Source of the DNA: Anastatus disparis
Lineage: Eukaryota > Arthropoda > Insecta > Hymenoptera > Eupelmidae
DNA: 64,000 nucleotides
Assembly (NCBI GenBank): GCA_017163975.1
Contig: JAFFSR010000347.1
Coordinates: forward strand, 2,654,001 to 2,718,000
Reading direction: 5' to 3'
The position numbers and the translations under genes were made by a program. Shown one piece after another: positions 1 through 10,171 of this stretch. The notes below the pieces were generated by a model that saw nothing but the letters and a program-made list of their open reading frames with translations, ran no database searches and was not told the origin of the DNA. Positions within the stretch are counted from its first letter, which is position 1; each line of letters opens with the position of its first letter.

Positions 1-99
1 TATTTTGGCTCCATTATAAGATATATGAAATTATTTTGATTTGTTTTATTTAATTTTCATTAACAATAAATTTTATTTACCTACATTCGGTTATAAACT

Positions 100-2700
100 T
101 TTTGAAAAATTATGCATTATTCCAAATAAAATTTGTAAAAATAATTACATTACTCAGGAAGGATAGCTGTGTAACAACGACTTTTTGCGATATAACATTC
201 TGATACCATACTATAAGCATATATATGCAATTAAATTTACATATTTCGTGTATCTTTTGTAACTTATTTAAAATCTTAATTAATAAAATTAAAAAAACAT
301 TGCTGAAAAAAAAATTGTTAAATTTTAAAAAGAACTATAAAATAAAAAAAATTAAATAAATAAAAAATAATTTAAGAAAAACGCTTTAAAAAAGAAAAAT
401 AAAACAATTACAAGTTTAATAATTAAAATGTATAATTACATAATAAATTATGTAATTATACATTACATAATAAATTATGTAATTATACATTACATAATAA
501 ATTATGTAATTATACATTACATAATAAATTATGTAATTATACATTACATAATAAATTATGTAATTATACATTACATAATAAATTATGTAATTATACATTT
601 GAATTATTAAACTTGTTATTTTATAATTTTTTGTTTTTTAAATGAAAGCGTTTTAAAAATATTCTTTTTTATTAATTTTTTTTATTTATATGATTTTCAA
701 CTTAATGTATCGAATAAATTTAACATATGAATTGGTAGCGTTAGCGAAACGTTTTTTTTATTTATTATAAATTTGTATTATATTAATAATTTCATTAATT
801 TTTAAGATTCATTTAAAAAGATTGATTATTTAACGTAATAAACAAAATAACACTAACAATTGTAAAAGTTTGAATTAAATTTTAATATTATTTTCATTGT
901 GATTTTTTACTTATGTCCTCTTTTAAGTATTTCAATAAAGCGCAAGAAGTATTCTTATACAACAATAAAAAAATTCACAAATATGATTTTTGTTATGTAT
1001 GTTTAAAAATACATTCAGGAAAAAGAATGAATTGATGGGAAACAGGCTTTTATCCATTATACGTCTTATTTTATTCTTGAAATCAACGTTCTAATATATT
1101 AGATATAATGTACAAATAAATTGTATTGCATACAAGACTAAAATGCATATATGTAAACACGAATGTACGCCCGCACGTACAAATGGACACTCACGCAATA
1201 TAAATATTCTCTTAAATAAAGAAAAAAGTTACCTCAAATTCAATTATTTTTAGACCTCCAATTTTTTACTTTTATACGATAACATTCCTATGACTTCATT
1301 TTGCCAAAACCTATGAACAAATCAGAAATTCTAAGAATTCTTATTTTTTTCTCCAAGAGTATGCATAATAAAATATTCATTACAACATTTTACATCGAGC
1401 ATTATATGCAGAATATATTTTATTCTTTACAGAATATAATTTAAGTAATTCTAAAGCAAAGTCATAATCTAAACATTTGAATAAATTTTGTTATATGAAT
1501 GGATAGTTTTGTAGAAAAAAATAATAATTCTTAGAATTGACGATTTTTTCATACGTTTTATCAAAATTACGTTAAAATAAGAATGTTACTATGAAAAAAT
1601 GAAACTATCGAGTTTTTAAAAAAATATTGAATTTGAGATAACATTTTTTTTTTAATTCAAAAATATCAATATACTGTAAGTGTCCGTATGTATTTGTGCA
1701 TACGTGCGGGCGTACTTTCGTGTTTATCAAGGTGCATTTCATTTTATTGAAACCTCGATTTCAAGAATAAAAGAGTAGCATATGTATAATAGATAAAAGT
1801 TTTTTTTTCATCACTTTTTCCTTATCAAATGTATTTTGAAAAAGTAATCGCAAAAATCATATTTGCAAATTTTCTTATCGTTGTATAAGAATACCTTTTA
1901 GGTTTTATTTAAATTCTTAAAAAGGGACATCAATAACAAAATTTTGTATTGACATTAATGTACAAATTTTAATTAAAACTTTTAAAATTGTTAAAGTCAT
2001 TTTATGAATATTTAAAAATAATCAAGTATTTGAAATTAATATTAAAAATTTAATTTCATTATTCATACGATAAAAATATTAAATAAATCCATAATAGCGA
2101 TACGTTAGGTCGTGAATTGATGTCGTAAATTTATTAGATACAAAAAGTTTGAAATAGCAAAGCTTTTCTCCTTTTTATTAACTTTTTTTTTATTTTTCTG
2201 TTATTAAAGATTTCGTATTAGTTACGAAGAATATACACAAGTCGCGTATAATATGTAAAAATTGAATACATTAACGTAATTATAATATGGTATCAGAGTG
2301 TTATAGCACAAAAAGTCGTTTGAACATATAGCTGTATTTTCAAGTAATCTAATAATTTTTAGAATTTGAAATCAAAAGTTAGTTTTGAAAAAGTTTACAG
2401 AAGAATGTAGATGAATAAAATGTATTATTAATGAAAATGAATTATATTATTAAATAAAACTAATATAAATAATGTATGTGGCGGTTTTTGATTAATATAC
2501 ATAAATTATAATTTGCACATTAAACAAAAATACATAAATGCACGTGGCAAATAGTTACTACAGAATAATAAATAAATGGAGTCTCAAAAAAAATTAATTT
2601 TAGGTAAGATTTTTTTTTCAAATTAAAAAATATTTATATAGAGTGAGTGAACGTATATATGTGTGTATACGTACGTGCGGGCGTACTATTGTCTTTACAT
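100..2700. repeat. Large imperfect foldback (inverted) repeat
   Basis: The left arm runs from about 100 to 1430 and the right arm from about 1440 to 2340 or beyond. Landmarks occur in one orientation on the right and reversed on the left: a GGTATCAGA-type segment followed by AAAAGTCG (2288 and, reversed, 175-215), a GATTTCAAGAATAAAA segment (about 1755 and, reversed, about 1080), and TACGTGCGGGCGTAC (1703 and, reversed, about 1172). TTGAATTTGAGATAAC at 1628 is mirrored at 1228. TACGTGCGGGCGTAC appears a third time at about 2670. The left arm is longer because it carries an extra block around 340-720. No coding region was seen, so this is a non-autonomous foldback element or a pair of inverted copies. 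Confidence 0.65.
405..620. repeat. Tandem array of a 27-bp palindromic unit inside a larger palindrome
   Basis: A 27-bp unit containing ACATAATAAATTATGT is repeated about six times from 428 to 600. The unit is itself palindromic, so both strands show a nine-residue repeat if translated. The array is flanked by inverted arms (ACAAGTTTAATAATT on the left and its complement on the right), and weaker symmetry continues out to about 380 and 650. It sits in the part of the left foldback arm that has no partner in the right arm, so it is probably a separate insertion. Confidence 0.8.
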
Positions 2701-2757
2701 ATATACCTTTTTTTCTTTTATGCAATACAAGTCTTTTTTATATGATATAAGTGGTAT

Positions 2758-2940
2758 AGGTACCACTATGGAGCGTCACAACAAACCCCCACTTCTGACT
2801 CTCCGCAGAGGTAAATGACCTCCGAGCGACATCAGGAGCCGGATGACCCACTATGACACCGTAATATACATATATATTATTATGATGTCATGTGCGGAAG
2901 GGTCGGAGGAGTTTGTTATGACACTCCATAGTGGTACCCA
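2758..2940. repeat. Small foldback MITE-like element
   Basis: GGTACCACTATGGAGCGTCA at 2759 is mirrored by a near-perfect complement ending at about 2939. The arms continue with GTTTGTT/AACAAAC. The centre holds G/C-rich text resembling 24095-24190, where the same family occurs. No coding capacity. Confidence 0.7.
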
Positions 2941-3345
2941 GATTTTAAAACACACACACGCACACACACACACACATATTTTAAAAATTTATAAATTAAA
3001 AAAAAAAGGTACTTACCATTTTTTTATCAGCATCAACAGTTTTTTTTTAACACCTTGCACTTTCATGAGTTTTTTAAAACACAGTTTTTGCACTTTATTA
3101 GTTTTTAAAACACAGTTTCATAGTTTTTCATTTTTTTAAAACACTTCATTTTTTATTTTTTAACCACTGTTTTTTTTTAGTTTCACAGTTTTTCACTTTA
3201 CACAAATACACAACACAGTTTTTGCACTTTATTAATTTTTAAAACACAGTTTCACAGTTTTTCACTTTTTTAAAACACTTTATTTATTTTTTAACCACTG
3301 TTTTTTTTTGAGTTTCACAGTTTTTCACTTTACACAAATACACAC
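2941..3345. repeat. CA microsatellite and a ~134-bp tandem duplication
   Basis: A short (CA)n run at 2951-2975 is followed by a unit with AACACAGTTTTTGCAC at 3078, repeated at 3212 with period ~134 bp. Within it the words CACAGTTT and TTTTTCAC recur many times. Low-complexity, T-rich; no gene seen. Confidence 0.6.
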
Positions 3346-3429
3346 AAATTTAATATTCGAACCGTCTACGGCGAAGTCGCACGGCCACTTCATACCGACA
3401 GCAAAACATCCTCGCCCAGTGTGTTGCTG

Positions 3430-3801
3430 TCAAGAATATTTCTTGATGTCGGTGTTCAGCGCGACGTTAATAAATGGTCGTGGAAGCCACCTCAGTAAGC
3501 TTGGCTCACGGCTTCGCCGCCGACAAAAATCGTCCAACACCACCGGGTGTTCATAGGAATAAAAACGCCAGTGGTCCTCCCATAATAGGAGGACCACCAG
3601 CGTATTATCGACGAAACCGGAGAAGTTAAAATTGCGGAATTGCGGGTAATTCCGCATCCGTCGGATCATCACAAGATGCGCGTATCCGATCGGTTCCGGC
3701 GGTACAGTTGCCGGCTCTAGCGCGGGGAGAGGATTAGGGTCCTCTCCATCACCCTCGCGAGGCTCTTTATCGTCCGGCAACATCTTGAACACTAAAATCA
3801 T
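3430..3801 (-). CDS. Unrecognised 123-codon reading frame
   Basis: The frame opens at an ATG at 3801 with a second ATG six codons in (MLPDDKEP) and runs open to 3430. The predicted protein has an acidic, proline-rich N-terminal third, then an aromatic segment with WEDHWRFYSYEHP, then an arginine-rich stretch (FCRRRSREPSLLRWLPRP). Its base composition is clearly richer in G+C than the surrounding AT-rich DNA, which argues for a relatively recent coding origin. I do not recognise the family. It lies between tandem repeats and the 336-bp satellite, so a fragment of a mobile element or virus is as likely as a host gene. An internal hairpin (GGTCCTCC/GGAGGACC, 3573-3595) lies within it. Confidence 0.3.
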   Translation of the reverse strand: MILVFKMLPDDKEPREGDGEDPNPLPALEPATVPPEPIGYAHLVMIRRMRNYPQFRNFNFSGFVDNTLVVLLLWEDHWRFYSYEHPVVLDDFCRRRSREPSLLRWLPRPFINVALNTDIKKYS

Positions 3802-4140
3802 TGTCTTGATCTTAGTGTCATCCTCCTATCTTAATCATATACCGATGATCTAATAACATAAAAATTTGACGTGTGAAAGAAAGTTTCTTTTACACGTGCA
3901 GTTTTCTGCTAAAAATCAAAACAAAAATACACAGCTGCAATAGGCCGTCATGATTCTATAAAACATCTATATCAGCACTTTTAAACCAATATTGTTACAA
4001 TGCAGCTGTGGTTAGTCTATAGAAAATTAAAATAATACATTTAAAATTCTCGTAAAAATTGCAGAGTTAAAATCCGCATGTGGATAAAAGATAAGTCTGC
4101 ATTTTGGTATCATCTTCAAGGATAGGAATATGTATCAAAA
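3802..4140. other. Stretch without a recognised gene
   Basis: AT-rich DNA. The only structure seen is a short hairpin at about 3870-3898 (ACGTGTGAAAGAAA with TTTCTTTTACACGT). Confidence 0.5.
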
Positions 4141-6790
4141 ATCACCTTGAAATTTTTTTTAGATCAATAGATAATCGATCATGTATCAATTCTTGATCTA
4201 TTGATCCTAGAAAGCTGATTTTTTCGAACATATAATAATCTAAACATAATAAATCAAATGGCATCATAAGAAATCATTTATATTAATAATTGATTGATTT
4301 TAAAAATTGTAATTACGGTATAAGTCATCATACATGCTACTGAAAGCACACGAACATCCTTATCTTATCTGATGATTCATACACAAATTACAAATTTTAA
4401 AATTCACGAAATTTAGAAAAATAAAAAATTTTACTATACCATTCGATTTTTTCCTATTCAAATAACATATGTACCAAAAATCACCTTGATATTTTTATTA
4501 GATCCATACACGGAGAGAGTTTTGACTCAATAAACATGATGTACGTCCGCACTACAAAAAGTGATGCCTTTTGCATCGTGGATCACGCATAATGCTTCGC
4601 GTTTTAACGGGTAATGCTTCGCGTTTTATAATTCATGCATCACTTTTTGTCGTGCATTAATCGCAAAACACAGTGCAAGGTGGCGGCCGCATCGATAAAC
4701 ATGAGACACGCATCGATCATGTATCGATTATTGATTTATTGATCCTAGAAAGCTGATTTTTTGAACAAATACTAATCTGAACATAAGAAATCAAATGGCA
4801 TCATAAGAAATAATTTATATTAAAAATTGATTGATTTTAAAAATTGTAATTACGGTATTAGTCATCATACACAGTGCTAAAAGCATACGAATATCCCTAT
4901 CTTATCTAATGATTCACACAAATTACAAATTTTAAAATTCACGAATTTTGGAAAATTAAAAAATTTTATGGCGCTATTCGATTTTTTGCTGTTCAAATAA
5001 CACATCTACCAAAAACCATCTTGATATCTTTATTAGATCAATAGATAATAATCGATCATGTATCGATTCTTGATCCATTGAACCTAGAAAGCTGATTTTT
5101 TGAACATATACTAATCTGAACATAATAAATCAAATGTCATCATAATAAATCATTTATATTAAAAATCGATTGATTTTAAAAATTGTAATTACGGTATTAG
5201 TCATCATACACAGTGCTAAAAGCATACGAACATCCCTATCTTATCTAATGATTCACACAAATTACAAATTTTAAAATTCACGAATTTTGGAAAATTAAAA
5301 AATTTTATGGCGCCATTCGATTTTTTGCTGTTTAAATAACATATCTACCAAAAACCACCTTGATATCTTTATTAGATCAATAGATAATCGATCATGTATC
5401 GATTCTTGATCCATTGAACCTAGAAAGCTGATTTTTTGAACATATACTAATCTGAACATAATAAATCAAATGGCATCATATGAAATCATTTATATTAAAA
5501 ATTGATTGATTTTAAAAATTGTAATTACGGTATTAGTCATCATACACAGTGCTAAAAGCATACGAACATCCCTATCTTATCTAATGATTCACACAAATTA
5601 CAAATTTTAAAATTCACGAATTTTGGAAAATTAAAAAATTTTATGGCGCCATTCGATTTTTTGCTGTTCCAATAACATATCTACCAAAAACCACCTTGAT
5701 ATCTTTATTAGATCAATAGATAATCGATCATGTATCGATTCTTGATCCATTGAACCTAGAAAGCTGATTTTTTGAACATATACTAATCTGAACATAATAA
5801 ATCAAATGGCATCATAATAAATCATTTATATTAAAAATCGATTGATTTTAAAAATTGTAATTACGGTATAAGTCATCATACACAGTGCTAAAAGCATACG
5901 AACATCCCTATCTTATCTAATGATTCACACAAATTACAAATTTTAAAATTCACGAATTTTGGAAAATTAAAAAATTTTATGGCGCCATTCGATTTTTTGC
6001 TGTTCAAATAACATATCTACCAAAAACCATCTTGATATCTTTATTAGATCAATAGATAATCGATCATGTATCGATTCTTGATCTATTGAACCTAGAAAGC
6101 TGATTTTTTGAACATATACTAATCTGAACATAATAAATCAAATGGCATCATAAGAAATCATTTATATTAAAAATTGATCGATTTTAAAAATTGTAATTAC
6201 GGTATAAGTCATCATACACAGTGCTAAAAGCATACGAACATCCCTATCTTATCTAATGATTCACACAAATTACAAATTTTAAAATTCACGAATTTTGGAA
6301 AATTAAAAAATTTTATGGCGCCATTCGATTTTTTGCTGTTCAAATAACATATCTACCAAAAACCATCTTGATATCTTTATTAGATCAATAGATAATCGAT
6401 CATGTATCGATTCTTGATCCATTGAACCTAGAAAGCTGATTTTTTGAACATATACTAATCTGAACATAATAAATCAAATGGCATCATAAGAAATCATTTA
6501 TATTAAAAATTGATTGATTTTAAAAATTGTATCATACACAGTGCTAAAAGCATACGATCATCCCTATCTTATTTAATGATTCACACAAATTAGAAATTTT
6601 AAAATTCACGAATTTTGGAAAAATAAAAAATTTTATGACGCTATTCGATTATTTGCTATTCATATAACATATGTACCAAAAACCACCTTGATATCTTTAT
6701 TAGATCAATAAATAATTGATCATGTATCGATTCTTGATCTATTGATCCTAGAAAGCTGATTTTTAGAATTTATACTAATTTTAATATAAG
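4140..6790. repeat. ~336-bp tandem satellite, about eight units
   Basis: The landmark GAAAGCTGATTTTT recurs near 4212, 4750, 5089, 5425, 5761, 6097, 6433 and 6752. Four consecutive spacings of about 336 bp, one of 338, one long (~540, due to an insertion at 4498-4700) and one short (~319, a small deletion near 6530) are visible. Other landmarks are ATGTATCGATTCTTGATC and ATGGCGCCATTCG. The central units are nearly identical, while the edge units are more diverged, as expected for unequal-crossover homogenisation. Confidence 0.9.
4498..4702. repeat. Insertion within the first satellite unit, with inverted repeats
   Basis: The satellite text breaks off after TTAGATC and resumes at ATCGATCATGTATCG. 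The inserted ~200 bp contain the 14-bp inverted pair ACAAAAAGTGATGC (4554-4567) and GCATCACTTTTTGT (4637-4650), a repeated TAATGCTTCGCGTTTTA, and a GGCGGCCGC site. It looks like a small MITE; no target duplication was established. Confidence 0.55.
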
Positions 6791-6888
6791 AAATGCAATT
6801 GCATCATTAAAATTGTAATTACAGGTTTGTTATATTACCCGCATCATTTACTCTTAAAGATTTTATTTTTTATTTTAATACTGCTTAA

Positions 6889-7101
6889 GGGGATGTAATA
6901 CGGTATATGATTTCAACATAGTTACCGACATTGCAGTTTTCAAAATTTTTAATCTTTATTCCAAAATTTTCAAAAATATCTCTCAATTAGGCTTTTTATT
7001 AGTAAAAATAGAAGGCAGTAATATAGAGATATTGTAAAAATTTCTAGATTAAGAATAAAAAATTTGGAAAACTGTAATGTCGGTATTTTACATTCCCTTA
7101 A
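6889..7101. repeat. Foldback MITE (~210 bp)
   Basis: AAGGGGATGTAATAC at the left is mirrored by an inverted ACATTCCCTT end. The arms continue inward with ACATTGCAGTTTTC and its near-complement GAAAACTGTAATGT. A one-armed relative lies at 60761-60875 just upstream of the talin exon. Confidence 0.7.
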
Positions 7102-7129
7102 TTAGAAAATGATTTAAAAGAAAGTACCA

Positions 7130-7605
7130 TGTGTATCTTGCAATTTTCAGAATTCTTGCTATTGATATTTTATAATTTCTTGGTATAACACGTGTGCTTG
7201 CAATTCTCAGAATGCTTACTATTACTTTTTCATTGTTTCTTAGCATAACACATGTTCATCACATATCATCATCACACGTGTGCTTGCAATTTTCAGAATG
7301 CTTACTATTGCTATTTTATTGTTTCTTGGTATAACACGTGTTCATCATCACACGTGTGCCTATATTTTTTAGAATGCTTACTATTGGTATTTTATAGTTT
7401 CTTAGTATAACTCGTGTTTGCCACATATCATCATCACACGTGTGCTTGCAATTTTCAGAATACTTACAATTGCTATTTTATTTTTTCTTGTTATGACACA
7501 TGTTCATCACATATCATCATCACACGTGTGTTTGCAATTTTTAGAATGCTCACTATTGGTATCTCATTGTTTCTTGGTATTTAAAATTGTATTGTCTCTT
7601 TATTT
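7130..7605. repeat. Tandem array (~73-90 bp units) carrying CACACGTGTG palindromes
   Basis: About six imperfect units share GCTTGCAATTTTCAGAATG, ACTATTG, TTTCTTGGTATAACAC and an E-box-like palindrome CACACGTGTG or close variant (near 7186, 7274, 7348, 7434, 7520). The array ends about 40 bp upstream of a consensus TATA box and of the first gene of the Polinton-like element, so it could act as an upstream control region; that role is inferred from position only. Confidence 0.65.
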
Positions 7606-7643
7606 GCGCCACAGCTGCTCCTCATTTCTTTTATTCTGACAGC

Positions 7644-7652
7644 TATAAAAGG
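7644..7652 (+). promoter_or_regulatory. TATA box (TATAAAAGG)
   Basis: TATAAAAGG lies 62 bp upstream of the ATG at 7706. An arthropod initiator-like CAGT occurs about 17-20 bp downstream and a TCCATAGTTG stretch at about 30 bp, a normal distance for a start site. It is placed exactly to drive the spliced accessory gene at the left end of the Polinton-like element. Confidence 0.55.
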
Positions 7653-7705
7653 CGCTCGAAACAGTGCTTGCTCCATAGTTGTAGTCGAAGGCTTGATAGA
7701 TAATC

Positions 7706-8525
7706 ATGGAAAACGTATCTAGATTTTACGCTTTTAGTGTGCTCAATTGTGTGCTACGTTTCGCTATTGCATACGAACCGATGATACGCACGATTTGTCA
7801 AAATATATAGCGTGGCAATTTAAGAAATTTACCGACAGAAGCGTTATTAAGTAGATTACGTTTTATTCTATTACATTGTACCGTACGAACAATAAATTAT
7901 TTACAACGACGAGGATTATTTTCCAATAGATTTATACTTGATATGGTGGACAATGTCATACGACAAAGAAATCTTTCAGATCCAGATTCGATCGAGGTGC
8001 TGCGACAAAATGGTAATTAATTAATTTAAATCCTTTAATCTATATCTACACATAATTAATACATTAATTATTTTAGCACTACGACGGTTGGCAGACGATA
8101 TTGAAGGTGACGAGGTTATCGCTGGTTGTGAATACGTGTTTGGTGAGTGAGAGAGATTTTTAAAAGCTAGAAGTTTTTTACAGAAGAATATTTTTTAACT
8201 ATTTATAATTTATTTTTCTTGTATTTCTAGAACCTACAAGTGCAAGTGTTGTGAAAGAAGAAGATGATGATAACCCCGTCATTCCATTATCATCATCAAG
8301 AAGAGTGTCATCCAGAAGGTTATCATCATCATCATCGTCATCATCTTCGTCTTCATCGTCATCGTCATCATCATCTACTGATAACTCTTTATCGTCTTCC
8401 AATGATATTGAAATGGAGCGTAAGTATAATCGATATATATTATTACTTCTATATTTTTAGTAATACATATAGATATATATTAAGATTAAAAGAAAAAATA
8501 TAGTTGATCTGTTACAGAGCGGTGA
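7706..8525 (+). pseudogene. Spliced accessory gene of the Polinton-like element (four exons, one nonsense codon)
   Basis: Four exons fit in one frame: 7706-8012, 8077-8142, 8231-8419 and 8518-8525. Donors are GTAATT, GTGAGT and GTAAGT; acceptors are TTTTAG, TTCTAG and TTACAG, all splitting codons after the first base. Exon 1 codes a helical, arginine/leucine-rich domain (YLQRRGLFSNRFILDMV) and is broken by an in-frame TAG at 7808-7810. Exon 3 codes an acidic patch (KEEDDD) then a run of about 20 serines. The last exon adds two or three codons and stops with TGA at 8523-8525, five bases before the polymerase ATG. I do not recognise the family. Helix lengths would allow a death-fold or other small helical domain, but this is speculation. 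The chance that three phase-consistent introns arise by accident is low, so I trust the gene model more than the function. Confidence 0.5.
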
Positions 8526-8529
8526 AGGT

Positions 8530-9472
8530 ATGGAGCGAGAAGTGGAGGAGCCACAAGAAAGACCAATATTCTTAATTGAAAACCAAACTTCCCGATTTTA
8601 CCAAAGGTTTAATGCAGAAGGTGTAGAGATTTCGGGAAGAATATCATCACCACCAGCAGGAGCAAACATTTTTGAGTGGTTAAATGAATCTTTAGATGAT
8701 CTGCGTAATCAATTAGTGAATGGGCGTAGTCCTTTCGATTTTATAGGTGTAACGATACTATCTGATCATTTTGTTCATAGACCATTATGGCTATCTTTCA
8801 ATTTTAACTATACGCAACGACGATAATCTTTGCTTTCCGAGATCATTAGTTACGGCACTCGCCGATGCTGTAAGAGGACAAATACGCTCTGGTACACTAC
8901 ACGATTACTGGAATAGTATTAGACAGCACAATAGTAGGGAGCAAAAAAGAGCAGCTCTTGATCTCATTGATCAAGCACAGGTTACTATACCATCAACAGG
9001 GTGTGGTTTACAAGAAATTCATCAGTTTCAAATTTTTCTGGCTACAAAAAGCACAGCTATTGTGGTTTACTCTTTCCGAAATTTTGGGCGTGGGGATATA
9101 CCTCTTTATGATGGTACAAAAGTTGTAATTGATACATACCAAAACGTATCTTATACACTACGTATAATGTATTATGAAAACCAAGGACATTATCAACCTA
9201 TTCTAAACTTGACTGGTGCAGCCGGTAGTAGAGGGTATTGCATACCATGTAATAAGAGTTACAAGTTCGCTATGGATCATAGATGTTCTAATAGATGTTT
9301 TAAGTGCATGCAATCACCAGTTTGTGACAACAGTGCGGATATAAAAAAGTGCTTAAATTGCTTTAGAGAGTTTTTTGGTAATACATGTTTCGAGAACCAT
9401 TTGAAATCAGGATCGTTTAAAAGAAACGTAAGTGTTTGTAAAGCGGTGAAAATTTGTCAAATTCTCTTGTAA
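8530..9472 (+). pseudogene. polB: Protein-primed DNA polymerase B, N-terminal fragment (frameshifted and truncated)
   Basis: The first frame (8530-8826) and second frame (from about 8795 to 9472) together match the N-terminal region of Polinton polymerases: FEWLNESLDDL, then HRPLWLSF, then NDDNLCFPRSLVTAL, then a cysteine-rich zinc-binding block (GYCIPC, RCSNRCFKC, CLNCFREFF, CFENHL, SVCKAVKIC). The two pieces are in different frames, with the shift near 8805-8825. Homology stops abruptly around 9460 in the zinc region. The 3'-5' exonuclease and the polymerase palm motifs, normally several hundred residues further on, are absent from the window, so more than 2 kb has been deleted. The element therefore lacks its replication enzyme. 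Confidence 0.8.
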
Positions 9473-9844
9473 CACCATAAAACTTGTAAAACCATATATG
9501 GTAAAAGAAGATTTGTCGGGTTGAAAAAAAGCTAACCGTACGGATACAGACACAGTTAACGACTGAACTCTACATCGTCTGAGCAGGTATACAATGATAA
9601 GAACGCATGCGCAAAACAATTTCCAATCCAAAACGCTCATGAGACCGTGAGTGGTAGGGGGAGAGAGGTAATATTGCAGCGCTCACGGTTGTGGGAGCCA
9701 ATCGCGCATGCACTAAAAAGCTAGCTGTTCTGTAGCGCTCGCAAGCGGCGTGTGTTAATATTACGACAGTAGAAGGACGAGCTCTTCTTCAACGCTCTCG
9801 CGGATACGTGAGCGACCACGCGGGGGCCCCACCGCGATCACAAG
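9473..9844. other. Junction region replacing the rest of the polymerase gene
   Basis: No gene is recognised. The segment is relatively G+C-rich and includes an inverted pair ACCGTGAG (about 9643) / CTCACGGT (about 9683), two GCGCATGC sites, and a GGGGGCCCC stretch near 9823. It may be a foreign insertion or a rearranged end; its origin is unknown. Confidence 0.4.
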
Positions 9845-10087
9845 ATGGTCGTAGACTCCAGAAAAACTTTAGCTTTGTCAGCAGACAGCTCTGGTAATAT
9901 GGAGGAAAAAAGTGTGAGATTTGATTCCAACTCATTAAGTATTCGTATATCACACGTGTGGAATTACGCCAGTCGTGCTGCACGGCGTGGCGAGTGGGGA
10001 CAAGTGGCACGGGATGGGGTACAGTTTAGATGGAGGATCGAGAGAATTGGTAAAATTATTGAAGCTGTGTTGGTGAAAAAGTCATAA
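9845..10087 (+). CDS. Hypothetical 80-codon reading frame
   Basis: Opens at ATG 9845 (MVVDSRKTLALSADSS) and closes at TAA 10085-10087. The predicted product is basic in its C-terminal half (YASRAARRGEWGQVARDG, then RWRIERIGKIIEAVLVKKS). It lies between the truncated polymerase and the ATPase, on the same strand, where the polymerase should continue. It is not recognisable as polymerase sequence. It may be an unrelated acquisition or a chance frame in a G+C-rich stretch. Confidence 0.3.
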   Translation: MVVDSRKTLALSADSSGNMEEKSVRFDSNSLSIRISHVWNYASRAARRGEWGQVARDGVQFRWRIERIGKIIEAVLVKKS

Positions 10088-10171
10088 ACTATAACTATCA
10101 GTGTTTTTTGTTGGAACGTTTAGTGTGCTAACAGTTTCAGAGAAGAATAGTAGTTGTTATAGCAGTAAGTC

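Noticed and set aside
416..610. 60-codon frames on both strands with a nine-residue repeat
   Set aside because: Produced by the 27-bp palindromic tandem unit.
8199..8402. Aspartate-rich minus-strand frame
   Set aside because: It is the complement of the serine-codon run in exon 3 of the + strand gene.
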